A DNA stretch of 61,777 nt from JBAXEO01 sp964541375 (GCA_964541375.1 CAZIPT010000003.1:1-61777), one strand, 5' to 3'. Shown: positions 1-8,699, counted from the stretch's first letter. Notes: generated from the sequence alone by a model not told the origin. Made by a program: numbers and translations.

Positions 1-641
1 GCCACGCTCTTGATCTCGACGATGCCGTCGTAGACCTCGGGCACCTCGATCTCGAAGAGACGGCGGATGAGGCCGGGATGGGTGCGGGAAACGACGATCG
101 AAGGCTCATTGGACGTCTTGCGAACGTCGATGATGTAGGCCTTGATGCGCTGGTTGTGGTCGTAGCGCTCGTTGTTGGGCTGCTCGGACGGCGGCAGAAG
201 CGCCTCGACGCCCTCGCGGATCTTGATGAGGGTGTAGCGGCTGTCGCTCTGCTGCACGGTGCCGGTGACGCTCTCGCCCACGCGGTCGGCGTACTCGTCG
301 AAGATCCGCTCGCGCTCGGCGTCACGAATGATCGAGCCGATCACGTTCTTGGCGGCCTGGGCAGCGATTCTGGAGACGTCAGCGGGGGTCACGTCGCGCT
401 CTTCGTAGACCGGCTCCTCGCCGGCCTCCTCGTCCCACTCGCCTACCGGGATGAGCTCGAACACGTAGATGCGACCGGTCTCGCGGTCGATGGTGACACG
501 GACGGGGTTCTCCAGGTCGAGAATCCGCTGGTACGTGGCCGAGAGCGACTGCTCCAGCTTCTCAAGCATCAGGAACTCGTCGATGTTCTTCTCTTGCGAC
601 AGCAGTCTGAGCGCCTGCGTGAGAGTGAGATCCTCGCTCAC
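1..641 (-). CDS. nusA: Transcription termination/antitermination factor NusA (N-terminal part, runs off the window)
   Basis: NusA binds RNA polymerase and controls pausing, intrinsic termination and antitermination. About 213 N-terminal residues are visible, reading on past position 1, so the S1 and KH domains are mostly or wholly outside the window. The segment shows the NusA N-terminal domain (start VSEDLTLTQALRLLSQEKNI, then the YDHNQRIKAYIIDVR region) followed by the beginning of the RNA-binding part (VSRTHPGLIRRLFEIEVPEV). The start is GTG at 641, which overlaps the rimP stop by four bases (GTGA) and has an AAAGGGG ribosome site just upstream. The overlap with rimP is the conserved rimP-nusA order and implies translational coupling. 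Identification is secure; the gene is incomplete only because the window ends. Confidence 0.96.
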   Translation of the reverse strand, partial: MSEDLTLTQALRLLSQEKNIDEFLMLEKLEQSLSATYQRILDLENPVRVTIDRETGRIYVFELIPVGEWDEEAGEEPVYEERDVTPADVSRIAAQAAKNVIGSIIRDAERERIFDEYADRVGESVTGTVQQSDSRYTLIKIREGVEALLPPSEQPNNERYDHNQRIKAYIIDVRKTSNEPSIVVSRTHPGLIRRLFEIEVPEVYDGIVEIKSV

Positions 642-1123
642 AGCTGACCCCTTTCGTTACCGAAATCGACGACACCCTTGAGGCGCGCCTTCTGAATGGT
701 TTCGTACGGTACGCACACACGGTCCCCGTCGACCTCGACGACGACGTCACCGCCCTCAGTGCCGACAAGAATTCCGTTCACTGAGGCGCGTTTCTCTCCC
801 CTTAGTACCTTCATACGCACGGTCTCGCCGGCGAAGCGGTCGAAGTCGGCCAGCTTCACCAGAGGACGGTCGATCCCGGGCGACGACACCTCAAGCACGT
901 AGTGACCGCCTATCGGGTCGGCCGCTTCGATCGCATCTGAAACCCAGCCGCTGGCCGAGCCGATGACATCGAGGTCGGTGCCACCGTCATGCTCGAGAAG
1001 TACTCGGATGACCTGCGTACCACGACCGCCGACTACTTCGACGGCGACAAGCGACAGGTCGTGCGCGGAAGCCTCGGGCTCCAGCAGCTCGGTGAGCTGC
1101 GTAGCAAGATCGGTCTTGGTCAT
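638..1123 (-). CDS. rimP: Ribosome maturation factor RimP
   Basis: RimP assists late assembly of the 30S ribosomal subunit. The 161-residue product has the family's two small domains. The first carries the VEVVGGRGTQVIRVLLEHDG region and the ISPGID-like motif YVLEVSSPGIDRPL near residue 85; the second is the C-terminal beta barrel with VPYETIQKARL. The length is typical. The start ATG at 1123 has a near-perfect AAGGAGGTG ribosome site. The gene is the first of the rimP-nusA operon, behind a promoter at 1205-1232 and a terminator-like hairpin in its leader, and its stop overlaps the nusA start. Confidence 0.97.
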   Translation of the reverse strand: MTKTDLATQLTELLEPEASAHDLSLVAVEVVGGRGTQVIRVLLEHDGGTDLDVIGSASGWVSDAIEAADPIGGHYVLEVSSPGIDRPLVKLADFDRFAGETVRMKVLRGEKRASVNGILVGTEGGDVVVEVDGDRVCVPYETIQKARLKGVVDFGNERGQL

Positions 1124-1144
1124 CCTTCACCTCCTTGTCCGCAG

Positions 1145-1174
1145 AACAAAAGAAGCGAGCGTAAGCCCACTTCT
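1145..1174 (-). terminator. Hairpin plus U-rich tail in the rimP leader (attenuator candidate)
   Basis: On the minus strand the leader RNA can form a 10-bp stem (1165-1174 with 1151-1160, two G-U pairs) closed by the tetraloop UUAC, followed directly by UUUGUU. This is the form of an intrinsic terminator, but it lies between the rimP promoter and the rimP start, so it would act as an attenuator of rimP-nusA. An overlapping perfect palindrome TCTCGCGAGA (1172-1181) could offer a competing structure. NusA feedback on its own operon is an inference. Confidence 0.6.
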
Positions 1175-1204
1175 CGCGAGACGGCATGTTTCACGTGCTG
1201 GCTG

Positions 1205-1232
1205 ATTCTAACACAGGACCTATGAGGGACAA
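1205..1232 (-). promoter_or_regulatory. Sigma-70-type promoter for rimP-nusA
   Basis: On the minus strand, TTGTCC (1232-1227) and TAGAAT (1210-1205) are separated by 16 bases, in the gap upstream of rimP. The hexamers match the -35 and -10 consensus at 4 and 5 of 6 positions. The predicted transcript would begin near 1198 and include the leader hairpin. Confidence 0.6.
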
Positions 1233-1287
1233 GACCGCCACGCGCGGCGTATCGAAGTTCGCGTGACGTGTTCAGTAGGTACTCGAC

Positions 1288-1303
1288 TTGGGCAATATCC
1301 CAA
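1288..1303. promoter_or_regulatory. Short inverted repeat upstream of the PAS-GGDEF gene
   Basis: TTGGG and CCCAA arms flank CAATAT, 35 bases before the ATG at 1339. It could be an operator or a small RNA hairpin in the leader. No good -35/-10 pair was found for the plus-strand gene, so the role is open. Confidence 0.25.
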
Positions 1304-1338
1304 TCGAATCGCAATAGCGGCCCAGCTGATGGGGGATC

Positions 1339-2994
1339 ATGCTGAAGCCAATGGGGGCAACGCCGGCAACCCGCGTCGCGCGCGTCGCGCTGATGTGTGT
1401 TGCGGCATCCATTCTCATTTGGGTTGTCTTGGCGATGGTCGCAACGCTCTCAGGTACCCAGAGTGATTTCGCAACCTCACTCCTGGTCCCCGGCACGCCT
1501 GCCGCGGCCGCCCGAATACTCGCAATCACGCTGGTGCTCGCCGGTGTCGCCTTTGCACGATTCATTCACCTGCGCGGCGTGCGCAAACAGGCGGCTGCGC
1601 TCGAACTGGAGCGCCAGCGCGCCAGTGAGATGTATGAGAACAGTCCCGACCGCATCGCCTGCATGGCCGACGACGGGGCGGTCATCTACACCAACCTCCA
1701 CGAGACACACGCCGACACCCCCCAAGCCGAACTGGAAGTCCCCTGCTACAGCCTGCTCTACGATCGCGCCGACGCGTGCGACGACTGCGCGTTCGAGCCC
1801 GCGCACGAGGGCGTCATATCCGAGTCGACACAGATCGAGACCGCCCCGGACGGATCTGTGCGCTGGTTCAGCAAGACGCTCTACCCCGTCAGCCGGGACG
1901 ACGGCACGACCGACTCGGTTGTTGAAGTCGCGCGAGATGTGACCGATCTGCATGCCGCCGAGGCCGCGCTGCTGCTTTCGCAGGTCCAGCTCGAGGCGAA
2001 GATCGCCGAGAGAACCGCCGAGCTCACCAAGACAAACCGCCAGCTAGAGGAAGAGATAGCGGCCCGCGAACAGATGTCGCAGGCATTGCGGGAGTCAGAG
2101 ACAAGGTTCAGGTTGCTCATCGACAGCTCGCCGGACATGATCATCCTCCACAGCGAAGGCAGGGTTGACCTGGTCAACCGCGCGGGCGTGTTGATGTTGG
2201 GTGCTGTCGGATCCGAGGACATCGTGGGCATGAAGTTCGCCAAGCTGTGGGACGTTAACGGTGTCCCCCCAAAGGCGAACGGCTCACCCGGCCTCCCCCT
2301 GGGTTTGACCGCGCAGACCGACCGAGTGCTAGGGCTCGTCCGGCTCGACGGCACCCGCCTCGACGTGGAGATGACTGAGTCCCTGGTCATGCTGGATGGC
2401 AGGATCCACGTCCAGTGCATCATCCGTGACGTGTCCGAGGCGCTCAGGGCCCGAGAGGCGATCAACCGCATGGCCTACTTCGATGCGCTGACCGGGCTCC
2501 CCAACCGCGAGCAGTTCGCCGATCGGCTCCAGACGGCGCTCGCGGGCGTGCGGCGCAACGACATGCTATTGGCGGTCGCGTTCATCGACATCGACGAGTT
2601 CTCCAAGGTCAACGACGCGTGGGTGCACCAGGTAGGCGACGCCGTTCTGACACTGTTCGCCGAACGGTTGCAGTCACTGCTCCGTGAGCAGGACACCGTG
2701 GCGCGTTACGGCAGCGACGAATTCGCGGTTCTCGCCGAGCTCAAGTCAGCCGACGAGGCGGCCATGTTCGCCAAGAGGATCCGCAGCGGCCTGCGACCGC
2801 CGTTCCACGTCGGCGACCGGCAGGTCGGCGTGACGATCAGTCTCGGTATCGCGACCACCGCCGGCCATGGCGTGCGGCCGGAGGAGCTGGTGCGGCGCGC
2901 CGACGAAGCGATGCTCGCCGCCAACCACTCAGGACCCGACGGCTACGAGATCTCGTGCATGGACACGGACGCCAACGGACTCATCCACAACTAG
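1339..2994 (+). CDS. Membrane PAS-PAS-GGDEF sensory protein with degenerate GGDEF site
   Basis: This is a 551-residue membrane signalling protein. Two hydrophobic helices (about 16-38 and 56-76) are followed by a PAS domain (about 95-205) containing the Cys136, Cys147, Cys150 cluster often seen in this PAS type, a coiled coil (205-255), a second PAS domain (252-375) and a GGDEF domain (376-540). The signature reads GSDEF (458-462) instead of GGDEF. The conserved Lys and Arg of the nucleotide-binding C-terminal motif are replaced (AN at 528-529, GP at 532-533). The metal-site FIDIDEF is kept, and so is the RxxD product-binding motif (449-452). It may therefore sense rather than make cyclic di-GMP; that is inference. 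It is one of three plus-strand genes. The start ATG follows GGGGGA. Confidence 0.85.
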   Translation: MLKPMGATPATRVARVALMCVAASILIWVVLAMVATLSGTQSDFATSLLVPGTPAAAARILAITLVLAGVAFARFIHLRGVRKQAAALELERQRASEMYENSPDRIACMADDGAVIYTNLHETHADTPQAELEVPCYSLLYDRADACDDCAFEPAHEGVISESTQIETAPDGSVRWFSKTLYPVSRDDGTTDSVVEVARDVTDLHAAEAALLLSQVQLEAKIAERTAELTKTNRQLEEEIAAREQMSQALRESETRFRLLIDSSPDMIILHSEGRVDLVNRAGVLMLGAVGSEDIVGMKFAKLWDVNGVPPKANGSPGLPLGLTAQTDRVLGLVRLDGTRLDVEMTESLVMLDGRIHVQCIIRDVSEALRAREAINRMAYFDALTGLPNREQFADRLQTALAGVRRNDMLLAVAFIDIDEFSKVNDAWVHQVGDAVLTLFAERLQSLLREQDTVARYGSDEFAVLAELKSADEAAMFAKRIRSGLRPPFHVGDRQVGVTISLGIATTAGHGVRPEELVRRADEAMLAANHSGPDGYEISCMDTDANGLIHN

Positions 2995-3045
2995 TCAGCG
3001 GGGCCGCGCAATCGAACCGCTGAACGGGGTCCTGCGCGCCGTAGC

Positions 3046-4764
3046 CTACTTCAGCCTCTGACCCTCCACCAGCGCCACGATCGTCGCGTTCGCACTCTCG
3101 AGCGGGACCTGCGTACGCTCGCCGGTCGAACGAACCTTCAGCTCGATGACGCCTTCTGCCAGCCCTCGCTTGCCCACCACGACCTGGAACGGCCAGCCGA
3201 CAAGGTCGGCGTCGTTGAACTTCACCCCGGCGCGCTCGTCGCGGTCGTCGATGACCGCCTCCACGCCTGCCTCGGCGAGTTCGTTCCACAGTCTCTCGGC
3301 GACCTCGGCCACTTCGCCCTCGGCCATGAGCGGCAGGACGGCAACCTCGAGGGGTGCAACCGAGACGGGCCAGATGATGCCGGAATCGTCGCTGTGCTGC
3401 TCGATGACCGCCGCGAGCGTCCTGCTGACTCCGACGCCGTAGCAGCCCATCAGGAACGGCTGCTCGTCGCCGTTCTCATCGGCGAAGGTCGCGCCCATCG
3501 ACTCCGAGTACTTGGTCCCCAGCTGAAAGACCTGGCTGACTTCGATACCGCGCGCCGTCTGGACCACTCCGCCGCACTCGGGACAGCCGTCACCCGCTTG
3601 CGCCAAGACCAGATCGGACCAGACCTCGACCTCGAAGTCCCTGCCGGGCTGCGCGAAGGTCAGGTGGTAGTCGTTCTCGTTGGCTCCGATACCCCATGCG
3701 ACATCGTTCTTCAGGCTCTGGTCGGCCACGATCAGCGTGCCGGCAGGCGGGTTCACGGGGCCGAGCGAGCCCTTAGGAATGCCGAAGGAGGCGAAGTCGC
3801 TCTCTTCGAGCAGCTCCACATCCGGAACCGCCCAGCCGGCCTTGATCGAATTGAGCTCCCGATCGCCAGGCACAAGGAAGAAGACGAGTCGTCCGTCGGG
3901 CGTCTTGCCCGCCATCGTCTTGACCGTGTCGTGCTCGGAGATGCCCAGAAATGCCGAGAGCTCGGCTATGGTGCGGATGTTGGGGGTGTGGACGCGCTCC
4001 ATGGGCCGAGCCTCTGTGACCTGCGGCGAGCGCGGGACGACCGTCTCGGCGGCCTCGACGTCGGCGGCCCACCCACATCCGCAGTAGACGATCTCGGCCT
4101 CGCCGTTCTCGGCGATCGCCATGAACTCCTTGGTGACTTTGCCGCCGATCTGACCGGAGTCAGCCTCGACCTCGCGGTAGTCCAGTGCGCAACGCTCGCA
4201 GATGCGGGCATAGGCGCGGCTCATCGCGTCGTAGTGCTCCTGCAGCGACTCCTGCGAGGCGTGGAAGCTGTAGGCGTCTTTCATGATGAACTCGCGACCC
4301 CGGAGCAGGCCGAAGCGCGGACGAACCTCGTCGCGAAACTTCACCTGGATCTGATAGAGGGAAAGCGGCAGCTCACGGTAGCTACGGACCTCGTTACGGA
4401 CGAGCGATGTCACGAGCTCCTCGTGCGTAGGGCCGAGGCAGAAGTCGCGCCCATGGCGATCCTGCAGGCGCATGAGCTCGGGGCCATAGACGTCCCATCG
4501 GCCCGACTCCAGCCACAGCTCGGCCGGCTGCATCGCGGGCATGAGGAGCTCCTGGCTGCCGATCGCGTCCATCTCTTCTCGCACGATCTGCTCGATCTTG
4601 TGCAGCGAGCGCCATCCCAGGGGCAGGAAGCTGTAGATGCCCGCCGCGTTCTTGCGGATCATCCCGGCTCGCAGCAGAAGCCGGTGACTGGCGAGCTCGG
4701 CCTCTGCGGGATCTTCCTTCAGAGTGGGCGCGTAGAGAGAGCTCATGCGCAGAGCTACGGGCAT
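3046..4764 (-). CDS. proS: Prolyl-tRNA synthetase, bacterial type with editing domain
   Basis: The enzyme charges tRNA-Pro with proline in the cytoplasm. The 572-residue product has the bacterial ProRS layout. A class II core carries GPTHEEL near residue 110 and the motif 2 segment FRDEVRPRFGLLRGREF near 145. An inserted editing domain spans about 220-390, then motif 3 MGCYGVGVSRTLAAVIEQ, then the anticodon-binding domain. The open frame extends further upstream to 4815, but ATG at 4764 is chosen because GAAGAGGT lies 7 bases before it and homologous proteins begin MRMSSLYAPTL-like. It is convergent with the PAS-GGDEF gene and downstream of the transporter gene. Confidence 0.97.
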   Translation of the reverse strand: MPVALRMSSLYAPTLKEDPAEAELASHRLLLRAGMIRKNAAGIYSFLPLGWRSLHKIEQIVREEMDAIGSQELLMPAMQPAELWLESGRWDVYGPELMRLQDRHGRDFCLGPTHEELVTSLVRNEVRSYRELPLSLYQIQVKFRDEVRPRFGLLRGREFIMKDAYSFHASQESLQEHYDAMSRAYARICERCALDYREVEADSGQIGGKVTKEFMAIAENGEAEIVYCGCGWAADVEAAETVVPRSPQVTEARPMERVHTPNIRTIAELSAFLGISEHDTVKTMAGKTPDGRLVFFLVPGDRELNSIKAGWAVPDVELLEESDFASFGIPKGSLGPVNPPAGTLIVADQSLKNDVAWGIGANENDYHLTFAQPGRDFEVEVWSDLVLAQAGDGCPECGGVVQTARGIEVSQVFQLGTKYSESMGATFADENGDEQPFLMGCYGVGVSRTLAAVIEQHSDDSGIIWPVSVAPLEVAVLPLMAEGEVAEVAERLWNELAEAGVEAVIDDRDERAGVKFNDADLVGWPFQVVVGKRGLAEGVIELKVRSTGERTQVPLESANATIVALVEGQRLK

Positions 4765-4802
4765 GCTGGGACCTCTTCCAACTCGTCGGGTGTGCAGATG
4801 GC

Positions 4803-4811
4803 AGGATACCA
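4803..4811 (-). promoter_or_regulatory. Extended -10 promoter candidate for proS
   Basis: Minus-strand TGGTATCCT is an extended -10 element (TGnTATCCT), about 40 bases before the chosen proS ATG. No convincing -35 was seen. Confidence 0.4.
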
Positions 4812-4845
4812 GCACACACGCCCAGTGGCACTTCGACGAAGCCTG

Positions 4846-6168
4846 TCAGCTCCTGCGTGCTCGGTTACCGGCGCCATGCCCGCCTCGGCGTGGATCGTCC
4901 ACGGCACGGAGCACGGGAGGCCGCAGCCGAGAGGCCAACACGACCGACGCGGCGAGCCCCGCTACGATAGCTGCGCACTCGAGCAGGGTCGTCGGCGACG
5001 TTGCGACCTTCGCGAGTCCCCCTGCGACCGCCGACACGCCGATTAGTGCACCTAGCACCACGCCGCCGCACCAGCCGGTGAACACGAGGCCGAAGTTCGC
5101 GCCGAGGCTCTTGGTGCCAAAGCACTCCGCCGTGCATGCCCAGGCGACGACCACGCCACCCGACCAGCACGCAGCGGTCAGGAACGCGGCCGAGACGAAC
5201 TCCCCCATCGCGGCGAGTGTCGAGGCAGCAGCCAAACCAGCGACCAACGCGGCGACCACGAACCCGGGGCCCTTCTGAGACGTACGGTCGTGAAGGAAGC
5301 CAGCGGCGACCGCGCCGAGACACCCGCCTACCGAGAGAACCAGTCCCGTCAGCAGAACTGCCTGACGCTGGTCTTCAGGCATCGCCAGCAGTAGCACCGA
5401 GACGAATGCCGTGCCGGCGCCAAGAAGCACGCAGCTCGCCCAGAGCGATCTGAACGTGCGCGACTTGAGCATGCGTCTCGTGGACACGCCCGCCCACGGA
5501 ACAGGTGCCAGTGGCACACCGTCGGCACCGGAGTATGAGCCGGGCGGGACGTAGCCCGGGAGTGGGTCCTCCAGCAGCTGAGAGAGAACCGCGACCACAG
5601 CCAAGAGAGTGACTCCGTGGATCATCAGCGTCGAGCTGACACCCCGCACGCCGATCGCGCTCCAAACGGCGCCATTCAGCCACGAGGGACCCAGCGCCAG
5701 CCCGCTGATCACCACTCCGACCATCAGGCCGTGCTGTCTGGGCACCGACCACTTGATCGCAGGAGGCACGACGCATGCGAAGATCAGACCGGCTCCACCC
5801 CCGACCATGAGCCCTAGACCCACAATCAGCGGAATCGTCGCGGGAGCACCATCTCCCGTTCGGGCGAACTCTGTAACGCTTACCAGGACCATACCGAGGC
5901 CGACCAGCACGCCGCCGATGGTCGACGGCCAGCGGGGGCCCATGCGGTCCTGGAGCGGTCCGCCAGCTGCGACGCCGACGACAAATGAGCCGCAAGCGAA
6001 GGCGAACGGGATGCTGATCTGGGCGATCGTCCAGCCATAGACCCCACCTGCCGACAGGGGCCGGAGGAGCTGGGCCAGTATCAGCAGCCAGATACAGAGG
6101 CTGCCCAAGGCAAGCGAGAGCAGGAGGCCGGCTACGACCGCCACCACGCCCTTGGTTGCCGGACTCAT
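4846..6168 (-). CDS. MFS transporter, oxalate/formate antiporter (OFA) type
   Basis: This is a 440-residue integral membrane protein with about twelve hydrophobic segments. The loop after the second or third helix reads GPLQDRMGPRWPSTIGG, which closely follows the OFA-family form of the MFS motif. A second conserved stretch, ECFGTKSLGANFGLVFTGW, matches the OFA pattern before helix 11. The family includes oxalate/formate exchangers and other monocarboxylate carriers, so the substrate cannot be fixed from sequence. The start ATG at 6168 follows a strong GGAGGGG site. A short Arg- and Gly-rich tail ends the protein. It sits alone between ispG and proS, with no oxalate-metabolism genes nearby. 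Confidence 0.85.
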   Translation of the reverse strand: MSPATKGVVAVVAGLLLSLALGSLCIWLLILAQLLRPLSAGGVYGWTIAQISIPFAFACGSFVVGVAAGGPLQDRMGPRWPSTIGGVLVGLGMVLVSVTEFARTGDGAPATIPLIVGLGLMVGGGAGLIFACVVPPAIKWSVPRQHGLMVGVVISGLALGPSWLNGAVWSAIGVRGVSSTLMIHGVTLLAVVAVLSQLLEDPLPGYVPPGSYSGADGVPLAPVPWAGVSTRRMLKSRTFRSLWASCVLLGAGTAFVSVLLLAMPEDQRQAVLLTGLVLSVGGCLGAVAAGFLHDRTSQKGPGFVVAALVAGLAAASTLAAMGEFVSAAFLTAACWSGGVVVAWACTAECFGTKSLGANFGLVFTGWCGGVVLGALIGVSAVAGGLAKVATSPTTLLECAAIVAGLAASVVLASRLRPPVLRAVDDPRRGGHGAGNRARRS

Positions 6169-6304
6169 GAGCGCCCCTCCCCGCCGCTAGTGGATGTCGA
6201 CACGGCGCAGCTGATTCTCCCGCCGTAGGCACGTGCGCGCGGGGCAGGGTCGCCGACGGCAGGATGGAACGGGAAGCGGCGGTGAGTGCGCGGTGAGCGG
6301 CGAC

Positions 6305-7375
6305 TCAGTCCGCGAGCGAGTCGAGCCGGTCGATCTCCTCGAACAGCGCCTGGACAATCTGGTCCTCGGGGACTTTGCGCACCGTCTGTCCCTCCGCAAA
6401 GATGACTCCAACGCCGCGACCGGCAGCGACCCCGATGTCGGCATCACGAGCCTCGCCAGGCCCGTTGACGACGCATCCCATGACGGCGACCTTGATCGGC
6501 GAGCGCCGCTCCCGAAGCCGCAAGGCGACTTCCTCGGCGATGGGAATGAGGTCGATCTCGCAACGCCCGCACGTGGGACAACTCACGAGCTCCGGCCCAC
6601 GGCGTCGCAGGTCGAGCGCCGAGAGAATCTCCCAACCCACGCGGACCTCCTCCACGGGGTCGGCGGTCAGGGAGACGCGCAGCGTGTCACCGATGCCCTC
6701 GGCGAGCAGGATCCCGATCCCGACGGACGACTTCACCGTTCCCGAGAAGGCCGTGCCCGCCTCGGTCACACCCACATGCAGCGGATATGCAACGCGCTCT
6801 GCCAGCAGCCGGTAGGCGTCGACGGTGGAGTTCACGCTCGACGCTTTCGCCGAGACCACGATGTCGGTGAATCCCCGTGACTCGAAGTGCTCGCAGAAGG
6901 CTGCGGCGCTGGCAGCGAGCTTCTCGGCGAGCGGCCAATCGAGGTCGGCGTATTCGGGAGCGAGCGACCCGGCGTTGACGCCGATGCGAATCGGTATGCC
7001 CGCGCTGCCCGCAGCCTCGATCACCTCGTCGACGCGCGCCAAGTCGCCGATGTTTCCCGGGTTGATGCGCAGCTTGGCTGCGCCGGCGCGCGCTGCATCG
7101 ATGGCGATGGTGTGGTCGAAGTGAACGTCGGCGACCACGGGGAGCGGCGACTCTGCGCACACGGCCGAGAAGCCGTCCAGGGCATCTCGGCGGGGAATCG
7201 CCACGCGGACGATCTCGCAGCCGGCCTCGGACAGGCGCGCGATCTGAGCGAGCGTCGCGCCAGGGTCGCGGGTGTCGGTGGTCGTCATCGACTGCACCGA
7301 TACCGGCGCCGAGCCGCCCACGGCGACTCCGCCCACCATCACCGGTCGACTTGTCCGACGCTTGGAAGGTTGCAC
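6305..7375 (-). CDS. ispG: 4-hydroxy-3-methylbut-2-enyl diphosphate synthase IspG
   Basis: IspG carries out the penultimate step of the methylerythritol phosphate pathway, converting the cyclic diphosphate MEcPP to HMBPP with a [4Fe-4S] cluster. The 356-residue protein has the TIM-barrel half (PVSVQSMTTTDTRD near residue 25, VVADVHFDH, LRINPGNIG) and the cluster-binding half with CPTCGRCEID and GCVVNGPGEA carrying the cysteines. The length is that of the short bacterial form. Start is GTG at 7375 with AGGGG upstream. It follows rseP by 7 bases and is in one run with dxr, another enzyme of the same pathway. Confidence 0.97.
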   Translation of the reverse strand: MQPSKRRTSRPVMVGGVAVGGSAPVSVQSMTTTDTRDPGATLAQIARLSEAGCEIVRVAIPRRDALDGFSAVCAESPLPVVADVHFDHTIAIDAARAGAAKLRINPGNIGDLARVDEVIEAAGSAGIPIRIGVNAGSLAPEYADLDWPLAEKLAASAAAFCEHFESRGFTDIVVSAKASSVNSTVDAYRLLAERVAYPLHVGVTEAGTAFSGTVKSSVGIGILLAEGIGDTLRVSLTADPVEEVRVGWEILSALDLRRRGPELVSCPTCGRCEIDLIPIAEEVALRLRERRSPIKVAVMGCVVNGPGEARDADIGVAAGRGVGVIFAEGQTVRKVPEDQIVQALFEEIDRLDSLAD

Positions 7376-7382
7376 GCTGCCC

Positions 7383-8645
7383 CTATCCGCCCTTGACGAC
7401 GTACCTCATCACGTCCGTGTACATAAGGTAGCCGATGAACGTGAGCAAGAGGAGCGTTCCGGTCGCCGAGAGTCCCAGCGAGAACCGGCGCGACAACGGT
7501 CGGCCGATGATCGCTTCCCAGATCTCAAGCGCGATCTTGCCCCCATCCAGCGGCGGGATCGGCAGGATGTTCATCACGCCAAGCGATAGGGACAGCACCG
7601 CGACGATGAAGGCGTAGTCGATCGGGCCGCCCTTGACGGCGCGCGAGACCTCAACCGAGATCCCCACCACACTCGATGACTGGCTCACCGATGTCTGGAA
7701 GGTCGACGGGTTGAAGAACCCTCCGATCGCCTTGAACACCAGGCCGATCCACATAAGCGAGTCCTTGAGAGCCTCTCCCACCGAGAGCCGCACGCGTGTC
7801 TGCGCGACGCCGATGCCGAGCTGCGCTCCACCGGCGGCGTTCTTTCCCAGCGTGAGAGTCTTGGTGACGCTCTGGCCGCCCCGGTCGACGGTCACTGATA
7901 CGACGTCGCCCGGCTTGTACTTGGCGAGCGCAGCCAACAGCGCCGGCCAGTCCTTGAGGGTGGTGTCGCCGAGCTTCTGAAACGTGTCGCCCGACTTGAT
8001 GCCTGCGGCCGCCGCAGCGCCCGTGGGCAGGGTAGCCTCGACGGTCAGGGTCTGCGTGGGCACCCCGTACAGCGTCAGTACCAGCACGAAGACCAGAATC
8101 GCCGAGACCAGATTGACCAGAACACCCGCCGAGAGTACGAGAATGCGCTTGGTGGTCGAGAGCCCTCGATACGTGGTCGACCGCGCCATGTCCAGAAGGG
8201 CCACCGGATCCTCGGCAAGCGAGGCCGGAAACTTCGCGAGATACTCGTCCTCATGGTCGGGAGAGGCGCTCACGGCGTTCCAGTCGACCAACGTGTAGAG
8301 CAGAGAGTCGGCCTGTCCCGCGTCCACTCCGAGGTGCTCGGACAGCGAGAACGGTGTGACGGTACGTTGCTCTGTCACGAACGCCAACGCGGCGCCAAGC
8401 AACGGGTCCTCGGGACCGGGCTCCATACCGGAAATGCGCACGTAGCCGCCGAGCGGGATGGCGGTCACCCCGTAGTCGGTCTTCTTGCCATGGAACCGGA
8501 TCGCAGGACCCGGTAGCCCGACCATGAACTCATGGACGTGAACGCCGAACGCACGCGCGGTCAGGAAGTGGCCCCCCTCGTGCAGGACCACCAGGATGGA
8601 GAAGGTCAGAATCCCCCAGAACACAGCCGAAAGCGTTGCAAACAT
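7383..8645 (-). CDS. rseP: Site-2 intramembrane zinc metalloprotease RseP/RasP
   Basis: This is a membrane-embedded M50 protease that cuts transmembrane substrates such as anti-sigma factors or signal-peptide remnants. The 420-residue product begins MFATLSAVFWG and carries the zinc motif HEGGH near residue 20 in the first membrane helix. A PDZ domain spans about 190-265 (GAAAAAGIKSGDTFQKLGD), and the second active-site motif is PIPPLDGGKI in a C-terminal helix. An open frame runs upstream to 8909 inside dxr, but ATG at 8645 is chosen because it places HEGGH at the expected distance and has AAGGGG upstream. Placement between dxr and ispG is a common bacterial order. Confidence 0.95.
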   Translation of the reverse strand: MFATLSAVFWGILTFSILVVLHEGGHFLTARAFGVHVHEFMVGLPGPAIRFHGKKTDYGVTAIPLGGYVRISGMEPGPEDPLLGAALAFVTEQRTVTPFSLSEHLGVDAGQADSLLYTLVDWNAVSASPDHEDEYLAKFPASLAEDPVALLDMARSTTYRGLSTTKRILVLSAGVLVNLVSAILVFVLVLTLYGVPTQTLTVEATLPTGAAAAAGIKSGDTFQKLGDTTLKDWPALLAALAKYKPGDVVSVTVDRGGQSVTKTLTLGKNAAGGAQLGIGVAQTRVRLSVGEALKDSLMWIGLVFKAIGGFFNPSTFQTSVSQSSSVVGISVEVSRAVKGGPIDYAFIVAVLSLSLGVMNILPIPPLDGGKIALEIWEAIIGRPLSRRFSLGLSATGTLLLLTFIGYLMYTDVMRYVVKGG

Positions 8646-8679
8646 GCCGAGAGGCCCCTTCTTGGTGTGAGTCTCCTTG

Positions 8680-8699
8680 GAGCCGGAATCCTCCGGCTC
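8680..8699 (-). terminator. Perfect 8-bp hairpin in the dxr-rseP gap
   Basis: GAGCCGGA and TCCGGCTC arms close a four-base loop, 34 bases before the rseP start. There is no T run after it, so it is more likely an RNA processing or attenuation structure than a strong terminator. The rest of the 145-base gap (8646-8790) shows no gene. Confidence 0.35.

Noticed and set aside
1187..1202. Possible parS (ParB-binding) site TGTTTCACGTG...
   Set aside because: The first 11 bases match the parS consensus exactly, but the last five (CTGGC) do not match AAACA, so only 11 of 16 agree. No parAB or dnaA lies nearby.
3394..5046. Long plus-strand open frame opposite proS (550 codons)
   Set aside because: It is a GC-driven shadow on the opposite strand of proS, whose motifs are complete; the translation is Arg/Asp/Leu-rich with no recognisable domain.
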